Positions 16,966 to 26,365 of a stretch of 49,401 bases of DNA are shown here, piece by piece. This DNA is from Rhodanobacter spathiphylli B39 (GTDB taxonomy: Bacteria; Pseudomonadota; Gammaproteobacteria; Xanthomonadales; Rhodanobacteraceae). A model generated the notes under the pieces. It saw only the letters and a list, made by a program, of their open reading frames with translations, was not told where the DNA came from and did not search any database. Made by a program: the position numbers and the translations under genes. Every line of letters begins with the position of its first letter. Position 1 is the stretch's first letter. Location of the stretch: the NCBI RefSeq assembly GCF_000264295.1, contig NZ_AJXT01000022.1, positions 1 to 49,401 on the forward strand, in the 5' to 3' direction.

Positions 16966-17014
16966 TGCCCGCCTGCCTTTCCCCCTTCCGTCATGCCTGC
17001 GTGAGTTGCCGCCC

Positions 17015-17107
17015 ATGAATGTCCTTTACGTGCTCGCCGCGCTGATCGCGCTGGCGCTGGCCGGCTACCTGTGCGTAGCCCTGCTCAAGCCGGAGTGGTT
17101 CGAATGA
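17015..17107 (+). CDS. kdpF: KdpF, small subunit of the potassium-transporting ATPase
   Basis: 30 aa single-helix membrane peptide beginning MNVLYVLAALIALALAGYL and ending LLKPEWFE, the KdpF family ending (LxPExF). It stabilises the KdpABC complex. Stop TGA overlaps the kdpA start (ATGA at 17104-17107). Confidence 0.9.
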   Translation: MNVLYVLAALIALALAGYLCVALLKPEWFE

Positions 17108-18888
17108 CCACCAACGACTACCTCCAGCTCGGCCTCTATCTGGTCGTGCTCTTGCTGCTGGTGAAACCACTCGGCAGCTACATGGCGCACGTCTTTGCCG
17201 ATGCGCCCAATCGCGTCACCCGTTTCGGCGGCCGCGTGGAACGCGCCATCTATCGCCTGTGCGGCATCGCGCCCGACGAGGACATGGGCTGGAAACGCTA
17301 TGCACTGGCGGTGCTGCTGTTCAACCTGCTCGGCCTGCTGGCGGTGTATGCCCTGCAGCGCCTGCAGGGCTGGCTGCCGCTCAACCCGCAGCATTTCGGG
17401 GCGGTGTCGGCCGATTCGTCGATGAACACCGCGATCAGCTTCGCCAGCAACACCAACTGGCAAGGCTACGGTGGCGAGTCGACGATGAGCTACCTGACCC
17501 AGATGCTGGGTCTGGCGGTGCAGAACTTCCTCTCTGCGGCGACCGGCATTGCCGTGCTGGTGGCGCTGGTGCGCGGCTTTGCCCGGCGCAGCGCGACCGG
17601 CATCGGCAACTTCTGGGTCGATCTCACGCGCAGCACGCTGTACCTGCTGTTGCCGCTGTCGCTGCTGCTGTCGCTGCTGCTGGTGTCGCAGGGTGTGGTG
17701 CAGAACTTCAAGCCGTACGTCGACGTGCCGGTGGTGCAGGCGAGCAGTTACTCAACGACCGCGAAGGACGCAGCCGGTCACGAGGTGACCACGCAGGCGG
17801 TGGTCACCTCGCAGACCCTGCCGATGGGGCCGGCGGCCTCGCAGATCGCGATCAAGCAGCTGGGCACCAACGGTGGCGGCTTTTTCAACGTGAACTCGGC
17901 GCACCCGTTCGAGAACCCCACGCCGCTGAGCAACTTCCTCGAGCTGCTGTCGATCCTGCTGATCCCCTCCGCGCTCTGCTACACCTTCGGCCAGATGGTC
18001 GGCGATCGTCGCCAGGGCTGGTCGCTGCTGGCGGTGATGCTGGTGATCTTCATCCCGCTGCTGCTGGCCTGTACCGCCGCCGAGCAGGCGGGCAACCCGC
18101 TGCTTGCCCATCTCGGTGTCGACCAGCACGCCTCGGCGCTGCAGGCCGGCGGCAACATGGAAGGCAAGGAAACCCGCTTCGGCATCGCCGACTCCACGTT
18201 GTGGGCGACCGCCACCACCGCCGCCTCGAACGGTTCGGTGAACGCGATGCACGACTCGTTCACGCCGCTGGGCGGGCTGGTGCCGATGTGGTTGATGCAA
18301 CTGGGCGAGGTGATCTTCGGCGGCGTCGGTTCGGGCCTGTACGGCATGCTCGCCTTCGCCGTGGTGGCGGTGTTCATCGCCGGCCTGATGGTGGGCCGCA
18401 CGCCGGAATACCTGGGCAAGAAGATCGAGGCCTACGAGATGAAGATGGCCAGCCTCGCGGTGCTGCTGCCGTGCGCCCTGGTGGTGATCGGCACGGCGAT
18501 CGCGGTGATGGTGCCGGCCGGCGTGGCGGGCGTCGCCAACCCCGGTGCGCACGGCTTCAGCGAGATGCTGTACGCGGTCAGCTCGGCGTCGAACAACAAC
18601 GGCAGTGCGTTCGGCGGGCTCTCGGCCAACACGCCGTTCTGGAACGTGCTGCTGGGCGCATGCATGTTCCTGGCGCGCTTCCCGCTGATCGTGGCGATGC
18701 TGGCGATGGCCGGTGGGCTCGCGGCCAAGCGGCACGTGCCCGAATCGGCCGGCACGCTGCCCACGCACACGCCGCTGTTCGTCACGCTGCTGGCCTGCGT
18801 GGTGATCGTGGTCGGCGCACTCACCTTCCTGCCGGCGCTGGCCCTGGGGCCGATCGCCGAGCAACTCATGTCCGCCATGGGGCACTGA
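17104..18888 (+). CDS. kdpA: Potassium-transporting ATPase subunit A, the K+ channel subunit
   Basis: 594 aa, about 10 transmembrane helices; binds and passes K+ selectively in the inner membrane. Selectivity-loop segments of the four-repeat channel are visible: [50 protein letters not shown], and [15 protein letters not shown]. Start at 17104 ([10 protein letters not shown]) overlaps the kdpF stop. Length is normal for the family. Confidence 0.97.
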   Translation: MTTNDYLQLGLYLVVLLLLVKPLGSYMAHVFADAPNRVTRFGGRVERAIYRLCGIAPDEDMGWKRYALAVLLFNLLGLLAVYALQRLQGWLPLNPQHFGAVSADSSMNTAISFASNTNWQGYGGESTMSYLTQMLGLAVQNFLSAATGIAVLVALVRGFARRSATGIGNFWVDLTRSTLYLLLPLSLLLSLLLVSQGVVQNFKPYVDVPVVQASSYSTTAKDAAGHEVTTQAVVTSQTLPMGPAASQIAIKQLGTNGGGFFNVNSAHPFENPTPLSNFLELLSILLIPSALCYTFGQMVGDRRQGWSLLAVMLVIFIPLLLACTAAEQAGNPLLAHLGVDQHASALQAGGNMEGKETRFGIADSTLWATATTAASNGSVNAMHDSFTPLGGLVPMWLMQLGEVIFGGVGSGLYGMLAFAVVAVFIAGLMVGRTPEYLGKKIEAYEMKMASLAVLLPCALVVIGTAIAVMVPAGVAGVANPGAHGFSEMLYAVSSASNNNGSAFGGLSANTPFWNVLLGACMFLARFPLIVAMLAMAGGLAAKRHVPESAGTLPTHTPLFVTLLACVVIVVGALTFLPALALGPIAEQLMSAMGH

Positions 18889-18892
18889 TCCA

Positions 18893-20965
18893 ATGACTTC
18901 CCAAACCCAAACGGCAAGCGGCTTCAACCGCGTGCTGATTCTCACGGCCATGGCCGATTCGTTCCGCAAGCTGTCGCCGCGGATGCAGTTCCGCAACCCG
19001 GTGATGTTCGTGGTGTTCGTGTGCAGCGTGCTGACCACGGCGCTGTGGCTGCAGGCGCTCGCCGGTCACGGCGAGGCGCCCACCGGCTTCATCTTCTGGG
19101 TCAGCCTGTGGCTGTGGTTCACCCTGCTGTTCGCGAACTTCGCCGAGGCGCTGGCCGAAGGCCGCGGCAAGGCGCAGGCCGATGCGCTGCGCAGTTCGCG
19201 CAAGGACGTGATCGCGAAGAAGCTGGCGTCGCCCGATCGCGATGCCGCGATCACCTTCGTGCCTTCCAGCGAGCTGCGCACCGGCCACCACGTGCTGGTC
19301 GAGGCGGGCGAGCAGATTCCCGGCGACGGCGAGGTGGTGGTCGGTGCGGCCAGCGTCAACGAGAGCGCGATCACCGGTGAGTCCGCGCCGGTGATCCGCG
19401 AATCCGGCGGCGACCGCAGCGCGGTCACCGGTGGCACCCAGGTGCTGTCCGACTGGCTGGTGGTGCGCATCACCAGCAATCCGGGCGAGAGCTTCCTCGA
19501 CCGCATGATCGCGATGGTGGAAGGCTCCAAGCGACGCAAGACGCCGAACGAGATCGCGCTGACCATCCTGCTGGCCAAGTTCACCCTGATCTTCCTGCTC
19601 GCCTGCGCCACGCTGCTGCCGTATTCGATCTACAGCGTGCAGGCGGCCGGCGCGGGCAACCCGATCACGCTCACCGTGCTGATCGCGCTGCTGGTGTGCC
19701 TGATCCCCACCACCATCGGCGCGCTGCTGTCGGCGATCGGCATCGCCGGGATGGACCGGATGATCCGCGCCAACGTGATCGCCACCTCCGGCCGCGCGGT
19801 GGAAGCGGCCGGCGACGTCGACGTGCTGCTGCTGGACAAGACCGGCACGATCACCCTGGGCAATCGCCAGGCGGTGGCGTTCCATGCGGCGCCGGGCATA
19901 GCCGAAAACGTGCTGGCCGGGGCCGCGCAGCTGGCCTCGCTGGCCGACGAGACGCCCGAAGGCCGCAGCGTGATCGTGCTGGCGAAGGACAGGTACGGCC
20001 TGCAGGAAAGGCAGCTTGCCGAGGACGAGGCGCAGTTCGTGCCGTTCACCGCGCAGACACGCATGAGCGGCATCGACTTCGGCGACCGGCGCATCCGCAA
20101 GGGTGCACTGGACGCGGTGGAAAAATATCTCGAAGGGCAGAACAGCCACCTGCCGCCGCTGGTCAAGCGCATCGCCGAGGACATCGCGCGCCGTGGTGCC
20201 ACCCCGCTGATCGTCACCGAAGGCGACCGCGCACTGGGCGTGATCGAGCTGAAGGACATCGTCAAGTCGGACATCAAGGAGCGCTTCGCCGAGATGCGCA
20301 AGATGGGCATCAAGACCATCATGATCACCGGCGACAACCCGCTCACCGCAGCGGCCATCGCGGCCGAGGCCGGCGTCGACGACTTCCTCGCCGAGGCCAC
20401 GCCGGAAGCCAAGCTCAAGCTGATCCGCGACATCCAGGCCGAGAACCGGTTGGTGGCGATGTGCGGCGACGGTACCAACGATGCGCCGGCACTGGCCCAG
20501 GCCGACGTGGCGGTGGCGATGAACACCGGCACCCAGGCGGCGAAGGAGGCCGGCAACATGGTCGACCTCGACTCCAACCCGACCAAGCTGATCGAGGTGG
20601 TGGAGATCGGCAAGCAGATGCTGATCACCCGCGGCGCGCTGACCACGTTCTCGATCTCCAACGACATCGCCAAGTACTTCGCGATCATCCCGGCCGCGTT
20701 CGCCACCACGTATCCGGCGTTGAACACGCTCAACGTGATGCACCTGGCCACGCCGCAGAGCGCGATCCTGTCCGCGGTGATCTTCAATGCGCTGATCATC
20801 ATCTTCCTGATCCCGCTGGCACTGAAGGGCGTGAAGTACCGCGCGCTCGGCGCCGGCGCGCTGCTGCGCCGCAACCTGCTCGTCTACGGGCTCGGCGGCG
20901 TGGTGGTGCCGTTCGCGGGCATCAAGCTGATCGACCTGCTGCTGGTGCTGCTGCACGTGGCCTGA
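18893..20965 (+). CDS. kdpB: Potassium-transporting P-type ATPase subunit B
   Basis: 690 aa P-type ATPase that powers K+ uptake. Phosphorylated Asp315 in [17 protein letters not shown] loop in [14 protein letters not shown]; hinge [22 protein letters not shown] segment [22 protein letters not shown] 18893 lies 4 bases after the kdpA stop. Normal length and all key motifs intact. Confidence 0.97.
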   Translation: MTSQTQTASGFNRVLILTAMADSFRKLSPRMQFRNPVMFVVFVCSVLTTALWLQALAGHGEAPTGFIFWVSLWLWFTLLFANFAEALAEGRGKAQADALRSSRKDVIAKKLASPDRDAAITFVPSSELRTGHHVLVEAGEQIPGDGEVVVGAASVNESAITGESAPVIRESGGDRSAVTGGTQVLSDWLVVRITSNPGESFLDRMIAMVEGSKRRKTPNEIALTILLAKFTLIFLLACATLLPYSIYSVQAAGAGNPITLTVLIALLVCLIPTTIGALLSAIGIAGMDRMIRANVIATSGRAVEAAGDVDVLLLDKTGTITLGNRQAVAFHAAPGIAENVLAGAAQLASLADETPEGRSVIVLAKDRYGLQERQLAEDEAQFVPFTAQTRMSGIDFGDRRIRKGALDAVEKYLEGQNSHLPPLVKRIAEDIARRGATPLIVTEGDRALGVIELKDIVKSDIKERFAEMRKMGIKTIMITGDNPLTAAAIAAEAGVDDFLAEATPEAKLKLIRDIQAENRLVAMCGDGTNDAPALAQADVAVAMNTGTQAAKEAGNMVDLDSNPTKLIEVVEIGKQMLITRGALTTFSISNDIAKYFAIIPAAFATTYPALNTLNVMHLATPQSAILSAVIFNALIIIFLIPLALKGVKYRALGAGALLRRNLLVYGLGGVVVPFAGIKLIDLLLVLLHVA

Positions 20966-21040
20966 CCCGTTGGTCCGGGTCGATTGATCGTGCGGCCGGC
21001 GGGCGCCGGCCGCGCGAAACCCCTGCCGGAATGCGAAGTC

Positions 21041-21253
21041 ATGCAGACCCTGAAAGTATCCGTCTCCCTTCCCGACGCCAGCCATCCCGACGTGGAGCTG
21101 CGCCTGTCCGCCGACGATGCCGGCTGCGACGTGGTGATCACGCTGCCGACGGCCGCGCACCCGGCGCAGGTCGTGCAGCTGCGGCGCGCGGCTTGTGCTG
21201 GCGCGAGTGCAGCCGACGACGACTATGTCCTCGGCGGTTACGCCGGCATCTGA
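21041..21253 (+). CDS. Hypothetical 70-residue protein between kdpB and the porin gene
   Basis: Not recognised. Starts MQTLKVSVSLPDASHPDVEL and ends DDDYVLGGYAGI; acidic, no membrane helix, no Cys pair. The beta-like alternation (VSVSLPD, ELRLSADD, DVVITLP) suggests a small beta-rich fold. It fills the gap in the kdp operon, same strand, 62 bases before the TorF gene, which favours a real gene. Initiation site is weak (GGAATGCGAAGTC). Confidence 0.5.
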   Translation: MQTLKVSVSLPDASHPDVELRLSADDAGCDVVITLPTAAHPAQVVQLRRAACAGASAADDDYVLGGYAGI

Positions 21254-21315
21254 TGCCGTTTCCCCTGGCCACCTTGCGCGTCGCCCGCCTCGGGTTCGAC
21301 GCCGGAGTTTTCCCC

Positions 21316-22128
21316 ATGAAAGTGCGTTCCCTCGCTGCAGCCGCAGCCCTGTTCTCCCTCGCCGGCCTCGCCGCGGTGCACGCCGACGGCGCGCCGGCCA
21401 GCCCGGTCAGCGGCAATGTCGCGCTGACCAGCGACTACATGTTCCGCGGCCTCACCCAGAGCTGGGGCCGGCCGGCGGTCCAGGGCGGCGCCGACTACGC
21501 CAGTCCTGACGGCTTCGCGGCCGGCTTCTGGGCTTCCAGCATCAGCGAGCGCAGCTACCCCGGCGGCGCGATGGAGCTGGACCTGTATGCCAGCTACGGC
21601 CAGTCCATCAACAGCGACTGGTCGTGGCGCGCGGGCCTGTACGGCTATGTGTATCCGGGCGCCAACCTCGACCAGGCTGGCCTGCCATCGCGCTCGCTCG
21701 ACACCGTCGAGGCCAACGGCGCGTTGACCTGGAAGCAGTTCACGCTGAAGTACAGCCATTCGCTCACCGATTATTTCGGCGTGGACACGCAGCAGGGCTA
21801 TCGCGGCGATTCGAAGGGCACCGGCTATCTGCAGCTGGACGCCACGTTTCCGTTGAACGATGCATGGAGCCTGGCACTGCATGCCGGGCATACCCACTGC
21901 ACCACCACCCTGGCCACGCCGCTGGCCAACGGTGCGCGCGACCCCGGCTACAGCGATTTCGGCGCCACGCTGAAATATCAGGTCGCCACGCACTGGTCGT
22001 TGAGTGCGGGCCTCACCCATGCCACCAACGCGGATTTCTACCGCCGCACTTCCAGCTTCCTCGACGCGGGTGACACGCGCAATGTCGGCGGTTCGCGGGG
22101 CTTCGTGATGCTGCAGGGAACTTTCTAG
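21316..22128 (+). CDS. TorF family putative outer-membrane porin (TIGR02001-like)
   Basis: 270 aa with signal peptide MKVRSLAAAAALFSLAGLAA and cleavage after HA. Begins in mature form with GNVALTSDYMFRGLTQS, the hallmark of the family, then amphipathic beta-strand repeats (YASPDGFAAGFWASS, LDLYASYGQS) and ends with Phe, as outer-membrane barrels do. Position between kdpB and kdpC suggests it lets K+ cross the outer membrane when K+ is scarce; this is inference from context. ATG follows GGAG with 10-base spacing. Confidence 0.85.
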   Translation: MKVRSLAAAAALFSLAGLAAVHADGAPASPVSGNVALTSDYMFRGLTQSWGRPAVQGGADYASPDGFAAGFWASSISERSYPGGAMELDLYASYGQSINSDWSWRAGLYGYVYPGANLDQAGLPSRSLDTVEANGALTWKQFTLKYSHSLTDYFGVDTQQGYRGDSKGTGYLQLDATFPLNDAWSLALHAGHTHCTTTLATPLANGARDPGYSDFGATLKYQVATHWSLSAGLTHATNADFYRRTSSFLDAGDTRNVGGSRGFVMLQGTF

Positions 22129-22160
22129 TGCGATCTATCCATGATCGCGACGTGCCACGA

Positions 22161-22178
22161 GCGGCCATCCATGGCCGC
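22161..22178. repeat. Isolated palindrome of the CATCC-apex family between porin gene and kdpC
   Basis: GCGGCCA (22161-22167), loop TCCA, TGGCCGC (22172-22178). Same design as the hairpins in the 12.6-13.1 kb block. It lies 33 bases after the porin stop and 27 bases before kdpC; it could stabilise or partly terminate the operon mRNA. Confidence 0.55.
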
Positions 22179-22204
22179 ACTTTCGATAAGAGCGGTGACT
22201 ACCC

Positions 22205-22780
22205 ATGAGCAAACTGTTGCGTCAATCCTTCGTCCTGCTGTTGCTGATGACGGTGATCACCGGCGTGCTGTATCCACTGGCCGCCACCGGGCTGGCACAG
22301 TTGATCTTTCCGCACCAGGCCAACGGCAGCCTGGTCGAGCGCGACGGCAAGCCGGTGGGCTCAGCGCTGATCGGCCAGTCATTCACCGACCCGAAGTATT
22401 TCTGGGGCCGGCCGTCGGCCACCGCGCCGAACCCGTACAACGCCAGCGCATCGTCCGCTTCCAACCAGGGACCGACCAACCCGGCGCTGGCCGACGCTGT
22501 GAAGCAGCGCATCGCCGCGCTGCGGGCGGCCGATCCGGGCAACGCCGCGCCGGTGCCGGTGGACCTGGTGACCGCCTCGGGCAGCGGCCTCGATCCGCAG
22601 ATCAGCCCCGCCGCCGCGCAGTACCAGTTGGCCCGCGTGGCCCGGCTGCGGCACATGGATGTGGCCCGGGTGCGGTCGCTGGTGCAGCGCTGCACGCAGG
22701 GGCGCCAACTGGGCCTGCTGGGCGAGCCGCGGGTCGACGTGCTCAAGCTCAATCTGGCGCTGGACGCGGGGGCGCCATGA
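22205..22780 (+). CDS. kdpC: Potassium-transporting ATPase subunit C
   Basis: 191 aa with one N-terminal membrane anchor ([20 protein letters not shown]). Family pattern: [72 protein letters not shown], and [15 protein letters not shown]. It assists KdpB in ATP-dependent K+ binding. Stop TGA overlaps a following 23-codon micro-ORF (ATGA). Confidence 0.97.
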   Translation: MSKLLRQSFVLLLLMTVITGVLYPLAATGLAQLIFPHQANGSLVERDGKPVGSALIGQSFTDPKYFWGRPSATAPNPYNASASSASNQGPTNPALADAVKQRIAALRAADPGNAAPVPVDLVTASGSGLDPQISPAAAQYQLARVARLRHMDVARVRSLVQRCTQGRQLGLLGEPRVDVLKLNLALDAGAP

Positions 22781-22848
22781 TCGCCGGACTGTTCCCGGGT
22801 GTGGACGTGGCTGCCGGCGCCGATGCTGCAGGCGGGAAACCCCGATGA
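22777..22848 (+). CDS. 23-codon micro-ORF bridging kdpC and kdpD
   Basis: Reads [20 protein letters not shown] then KPR and stop. Its ATG overlaps the kdpC stop and its TGA overlaps the kdpD ATG, both as ATGA, so ribosomes finishing kdpC could pass through it to kdpD. No homology recognised. It may be only a translational coupler that carries the kdpD ribosome site (GGCGGGAAA) within itself. Confidence 0.4.
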   Translation: MIAGLFPGVDVAAGADAAGGKPR

Positions 22849-25511
22849 CCGAACCGTCCCGTGAAGCCCGCGCCGATGCGCTGCTCAGCACCGCGCAGGA
22901 AGAACGTCAGCACCGGCTGAAGATCTTCCTGGGCGCTGCGCCCGGCGTGGGCAAGACCTACGCGATGCTGTCGGCCGCGCGCGAGCTGAAGCGCCAGGGC
23001 GTGGACGTGGTGGTCGGCCTGGTCGAGACCCACGGTCGCGCCGAGACCGCCGCGCTGATGGAGGGCATGGAGGTGCTGCCGCGCCGCGCGCTGAAGTACA
23101 ACGATCGCGACTTCACCGATTTCGACCTGGATGCCGCGCTGGCGCGCCGGCCGGCGGTGCTGCTGGTGGACGAACTGGCGCACCGCAATTTGCCCGGTGC
23201 CCGGCACGAGCGCCGCTGGCAGGACATCGCCGAGCTGCTCGATGCCGGCATCGAGGTGTATACCGCGCTGAACGTGCAGCACCTGGAAAGCCTCAACGAC
23301 CAGGTGCGACGGATCACCGGCATCACCGTGCGCGAGACGGTGCCCGATGCGTTCCTCGACCGCGCGCGCGACATCGTGCTGGTCGACCTGCCGCCGCGCG
23401 AGCTGATCGGCCGCCTGAAGCAGGGCAAGGTCTACGTGCCCGAGACCGCGGCGGCGGCACTGAACGCGTTCTTCTCGCCGACCAACCTGGCCGCCCTGCG
23501 CGAGCTGGCGCTGGAGACCATCGCCGGCCACGTCGACAGCGACCTGCGCGAGCACATGCTGGCGCGCGGCAGCGCGATGACCGTGCGCCGGCGCGTGCTG
23601 GCGGCGATCGACGGCCACGGCCAGAGCGACTATCTGGTGCGCGTGGCTCGCCGCATCGCCGAGCGGCGGGGCGCGCCGTGGAGCGTGGCCTGGGTCGACA
23701 CCGGCGCGCGGCTGGAGCCGGCCCGGCGCGAACGGCTGGATGCCGCGATGCGGCTGGCGCGGCGGCTCGGCGGCGAGGCGATCATCCTGCGCGGCCATGC
23801 GATCGCCGACGAGCTGCTGGCACACGCCGACCGGGAGGGCGTGGGCCAGATCATCCTGGGCCGCACCCGCGAGCGACCGCTGGCGCGCATGCTGGGCATC
23901 TCGCTCACCCAGCGGCTGCTGCGCCGCGGCGCCCACATGGAACTGACCATCATCGCCACCCCGGTCGAGCGGGCGAAGGCGCGCCGGCGGCTGCGGCTGC
24001 CGCGCGAACGCGGTTCGCGCGGCGAGTACCTGTACGCCACGCTCGCCACGCTGGTCGCGTTCGGGCTGGCGTTCGTGGCCGACCGCTATCTGGCGGTGGC
24101 CAACCTGTCGCTGATCTTCCTTACCGCCGTGCTGGCGGTGGCGGTGCGCACGCGCATGGCCGTGGCCGTCTATGCGGCCATGCTGTGCTTTCTCGGCTAC
24201 AACTTCTTTTTCGCGGCGCCGCGCTACACGCTGGCGATCGCCAATGTCGACGACGTGCTGGCGGTGACGCTGTTCCTGGTCGCCGCGCTGCTGTGCAGCC
24301 GGCTGGCGACGCGACTGGCCAGCCAGGTGGAATCGCTGCGCGCGGCGCATGCGCACGCGCGTGCGCTGCTGACGCTGGGCCAGCAGCTGACCAGCAGCAC
24401 CGACGCCAGCGGCATCCGCGAAGCGGGCTGCAAGGCGCTGGCGCATGCGCTGCAGGGTGAGGCGGTGATCCTGGCCCGCGATGCCGGGCAGGTGCTGCGA
24501 GTGGTCGCCAGCGCGCCGCCGCAGGGCGAGCTCAGCCCGCAGGACCTGGCCGCGGCGGACTGGAGCGACCGTCACGGCGAACAGGCCGGCCGCTACACCG
24601 ACACGCTCAACGGCGCACCATGCTGGATGCTGCCGCTGGGCAGCGAGGCACGGCCGCTGGGCGTGGCCGGGTTGCGCTTCGCCCCGGCGGGCGGCGAACC
24701 CGATCCGGAACGCCGCAGCCTGGCGCTGGCGATGGCGCAGGACATCGGCCAGGCGCTCGAGCGCGCGCGGCTCTCCGACGAGCTGGAAGGCGCCCGCGTG
24801 CAGGGCGAAACCGAGCGCCTGCGCAGTGCGCTGCTGTCGTCCGTCTCGCATGATCTGCGCTCGCCGCTGGCCTCGATGATCGGTGCCGCCGGAACCCTGA
24901 TCAGCTACGAGCAGAAGTTGCCGGCGGAGGATCGACGCGCCTTGCTGGACGCGATCCTTGCCGAAGGGCAGCGGCTGGACAGCTACATCCAGAACCTGCT
25001 CGACATGACCCGCCTCGGCCACGGCACGCTGAAGCTCAACCGCGACTGGACCGACAGCGCGGAAATCGTCGCCGCCGCGGTGACGCGTCTGCGCAAGCTG
25101 TTTCCCGATCTCCACGTGGAAATCCTGATGCCCGCCGGGCCGGTGCTGCTGCATGTCCACGCGGCGCTGATCGAACAGGCCTTGTTCAATATCTTGGAGA
25201 ATGCCGCGCGTTTCTCGCCCGCGGGCGAGGTGGTACGGGTGACGACCCGCTGCGCCGATGGCAGCCTGCTGATCGACGTGGCCGATCGTGGGCCCGGCAT
25301 TCCCGAGGACGAACGCGCGCGCATCTTCGACATGTTCTATTCGGTGTCGCGCGGTGACCGTGCGCCGCAGGGCACCGGGCTTGGCCTGGCCATCTGCCGC
25401 GGCATGATCGGTGCGCACGGCGGCAGTGTGGAGGCGCTGCCCGGCGATGGCATCGGCACCATCATCCGCATCAGCCTGCCGCTGCCATCGCCGCCGGAAG
25501 CCGAACCATGA
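22845..25511 (+). CDS. kdpD: Sensor histidine kinase KdpD
   Basis: 888 aa membrane sensor of the K+ starvation response. Order: KdpD domain with Walker A GAAPGVGKT (30-38) and DELAHRNLPGARHERRWQD; USP-like domain (about 250-375); four close membrane helices (about 400-500); GAF-like region; HisKA with H669 in SVSHDLRSPLA; HATPase with NILENAARFSP, DRGPGIPEDER and GTGLGLAICRG. Start at 22845 overlaps the micro-ORF. Its usual partner kdpE is not found after it; only a 15-codon frame follows. Confidence 0.96.
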   Translation: MTEPSREARADALLSTAQEERQHRLKIFLGAAPGVGKTYAMLSAARELKRQGVDVVVGLVETHGRAETAALMEGMEVLPRRALKYNDRDFTDFDLDAALARRPAVLLVDELAHRNLPGARHERRWQDIAELLDAGIEVYTALNVQHLESLNDQVRRITGITVRETVPDAFLDRARDIVLVDLPPRELIGRLKQGKVYVPETAAAALNAFFSPTNLAALRELALETIAGHVDSDLREHMLARGSAMTVRRRVLAAIDGHGQSDYLVRVARRIAERRGAPWSVAWVDTGARLEPARRERLDAAMRLARRLGGEAIILRGHAIADELLAHADREGVGQIILGRTRERPLARMLGISLTQRLLRRGAHMELTIIATPVERAKARRRLRLPRERGSRGEYLYATLATLVAFGLAFVADRYLAVANLSLIFLTAVLAVAVRTRMAVAVYAAMLCFLGYNFFFAAPRYTLAIANVDDVLAVTLFLVAALLCSRLATRLASQVESLRAAHAHARALLTLGQQLTSSTDASGIREAGCKALAHALQGEAVILARDAGQVLRVVASAPPQGELSPQDLAAADWSDRHGEQAGRYTDTLNGAPCWMLPLGSEARPLGVAGLRFAPAGGEPDPERRSLALAMAQDIGQALERARLSDELEGARVQGETERLRSALLSSVSHDLRSPLASMIGAAGTLISYEQKLPAEDRRALLDAILAEGQRLDSYIQNLLDMTRLGHGTLKLNRDWTDSAEIVAAAVTRLRKLFPDLHVEILMPAGPVLLHVHAALIEQALFNILENAARFSPAGEVVRVTTRCADGSLLIDVADRGPGIPEDERARIFDMFYSVSRGDRAPQGTGLGLAICRGMIGAHGGSVEALPGDGIGTIIRISLPLPSPPEAEP

Positions 25512-25555
25512 ACAGGCCCACGCCGGGTGCCGGAGATGCGGCTGCCCGGCAATGA
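25508..25555 (+). other. 15-codon frame at the position expected for kdpE
   Basis: Begins with ATGA overlap on the kdpD stop, as kdpE genes usually do, but stops after 15 residues (MNRPTPGAGDAAARQ). No receiver-domain motif follows in any frame before ssb at 25725. Could be the stub of a deleted kdpE or chance. Confidence 0.3.
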
Positions 25556-25724
25556 CTGCTGCGCGAGCCTGGGCCGACCGCCAGCGAGGCATGCGGCCGA
25601 CGATCCGTTCAGGTTCCACCGCTCTGGATCTGGGCCCGGTCGCAGGTATGATATCCAGCCAGTTTCATCACTCCGGCCGCAACCCATCGAGAAATTTGCG
25701 GCCGGCTCAACCGAGGACACATCC

Positions 25725-26258
25725 ATGGCACGTGGCATCAACAAGGTCATTCTGGTCGGCAACCTGGGCTCGGACCCGGAACTGCGCAGCACCGGCAGCG
25801 GCACCAGCATCTGCAGCTTCAGCCTGGCCACCTCCGAGTCCTGGACCGACAAGCAGTCCGGCGAGAAGCAGGAACGCACCGAGTGGCACCGGATCAAGAT
25901 CTTCGGCCGCCTCGGCGAGATTGCCGCCGAGTACCTGAAGAAGGGGCGCCAGGTCTACATCGAAGGCTCGATCCGCACCGACAAGTTCACCGGCAAGGAC
26001 GGCGTCGAGAAATACTTCACCGACATCATCGCCAGCGAGATGCAGATGCTGGGCAGCAATGAAGGTGGCAGTGGCGGTGGCGGCGGTGGTGGCTACCAGC
26101 GCGAGCGTCCGCAGAGCGGCGGCGGCCAGCGCCAGGGCGGCGGCAATTACGGTGGCGGCCAGTCGCAGTCGCGCGGCGGCGACAACTACGGCAACCAGTC
26201 GCGGCAGGCGCCGGCTCCGGCCGACAGCGGCTTTGCGGATGACGAAATTCCGTTCTGA
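25725..26258 (+). CDS. ssb: Single-stranded DNA-binding protein
   Basis: 177 aa. N-terminal OB fold (MARGINKVILVGNLGSDPEL, SFSLATSESW, EWHRIKIFGRLGEIAAEYLKKG, VYIEGSIRTDKF); a Gly/Gln/Ser-rich linker from about 113 to 160; acidic tip DDEIPF that docks replication and repair proteins. Binds ssDNA as a tetramer in replication, recombination and repair. ATG at 25725 follows GAGGACA. Own terminator downstream. Confidence 0.97.
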   Translation: MARGINKVILVGNLGSDPELRSTGSGTSICSFSLATSESWTDKQSGEKQERTEWHRIKIFGRLGEIAAEYLKKGRQVYIEGSIRTDKFTGKDGVEKYFTDIIASEMQMLGSNEGGSGGGGGGGYQRERPQSGGGQRQGGGNYGGGQSQSRGGDNYGNQSRQAPAPADSGFADDEIPF

Positions 26259-26283
26259 TCCGCGCCAACCTGCGGCAAGCCGG

Positions 26284-26316
26284 AAAGCCCATGCACCGCA
26301 TGGGCTTTTCCTTTTG
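26284..26316 (+). terminator. Rho-independent terminator of ssb
   Basis: AAAGCCCATGC (26284-26294), loop ACC, GCATGGGCTTT (26298-26308) followed by TCCTTTT. Lies 25 bases after the ssb stop. Confidence 0.87.
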
Positions 26317-26365
26317 TGCGGCAGGCTCACCTGTCGTTGACCCGGCCTGCGCATACTCGGCGCGA

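Noticed and set aside
22749..25619. A 956-codon minus-strand frame opposite kdpD
   Set aside because: Antisense shadow; rich in Arg, His and Gln with no domain pattern, while kdpD is intact.
25556..25700. Remnant of kdpE receiver or winged-helix domain after the 15-codon stub
   Set aside because: Translations in three frames show no receiver Asp/Lys pattern; a short LLRE resemblance is too weak.
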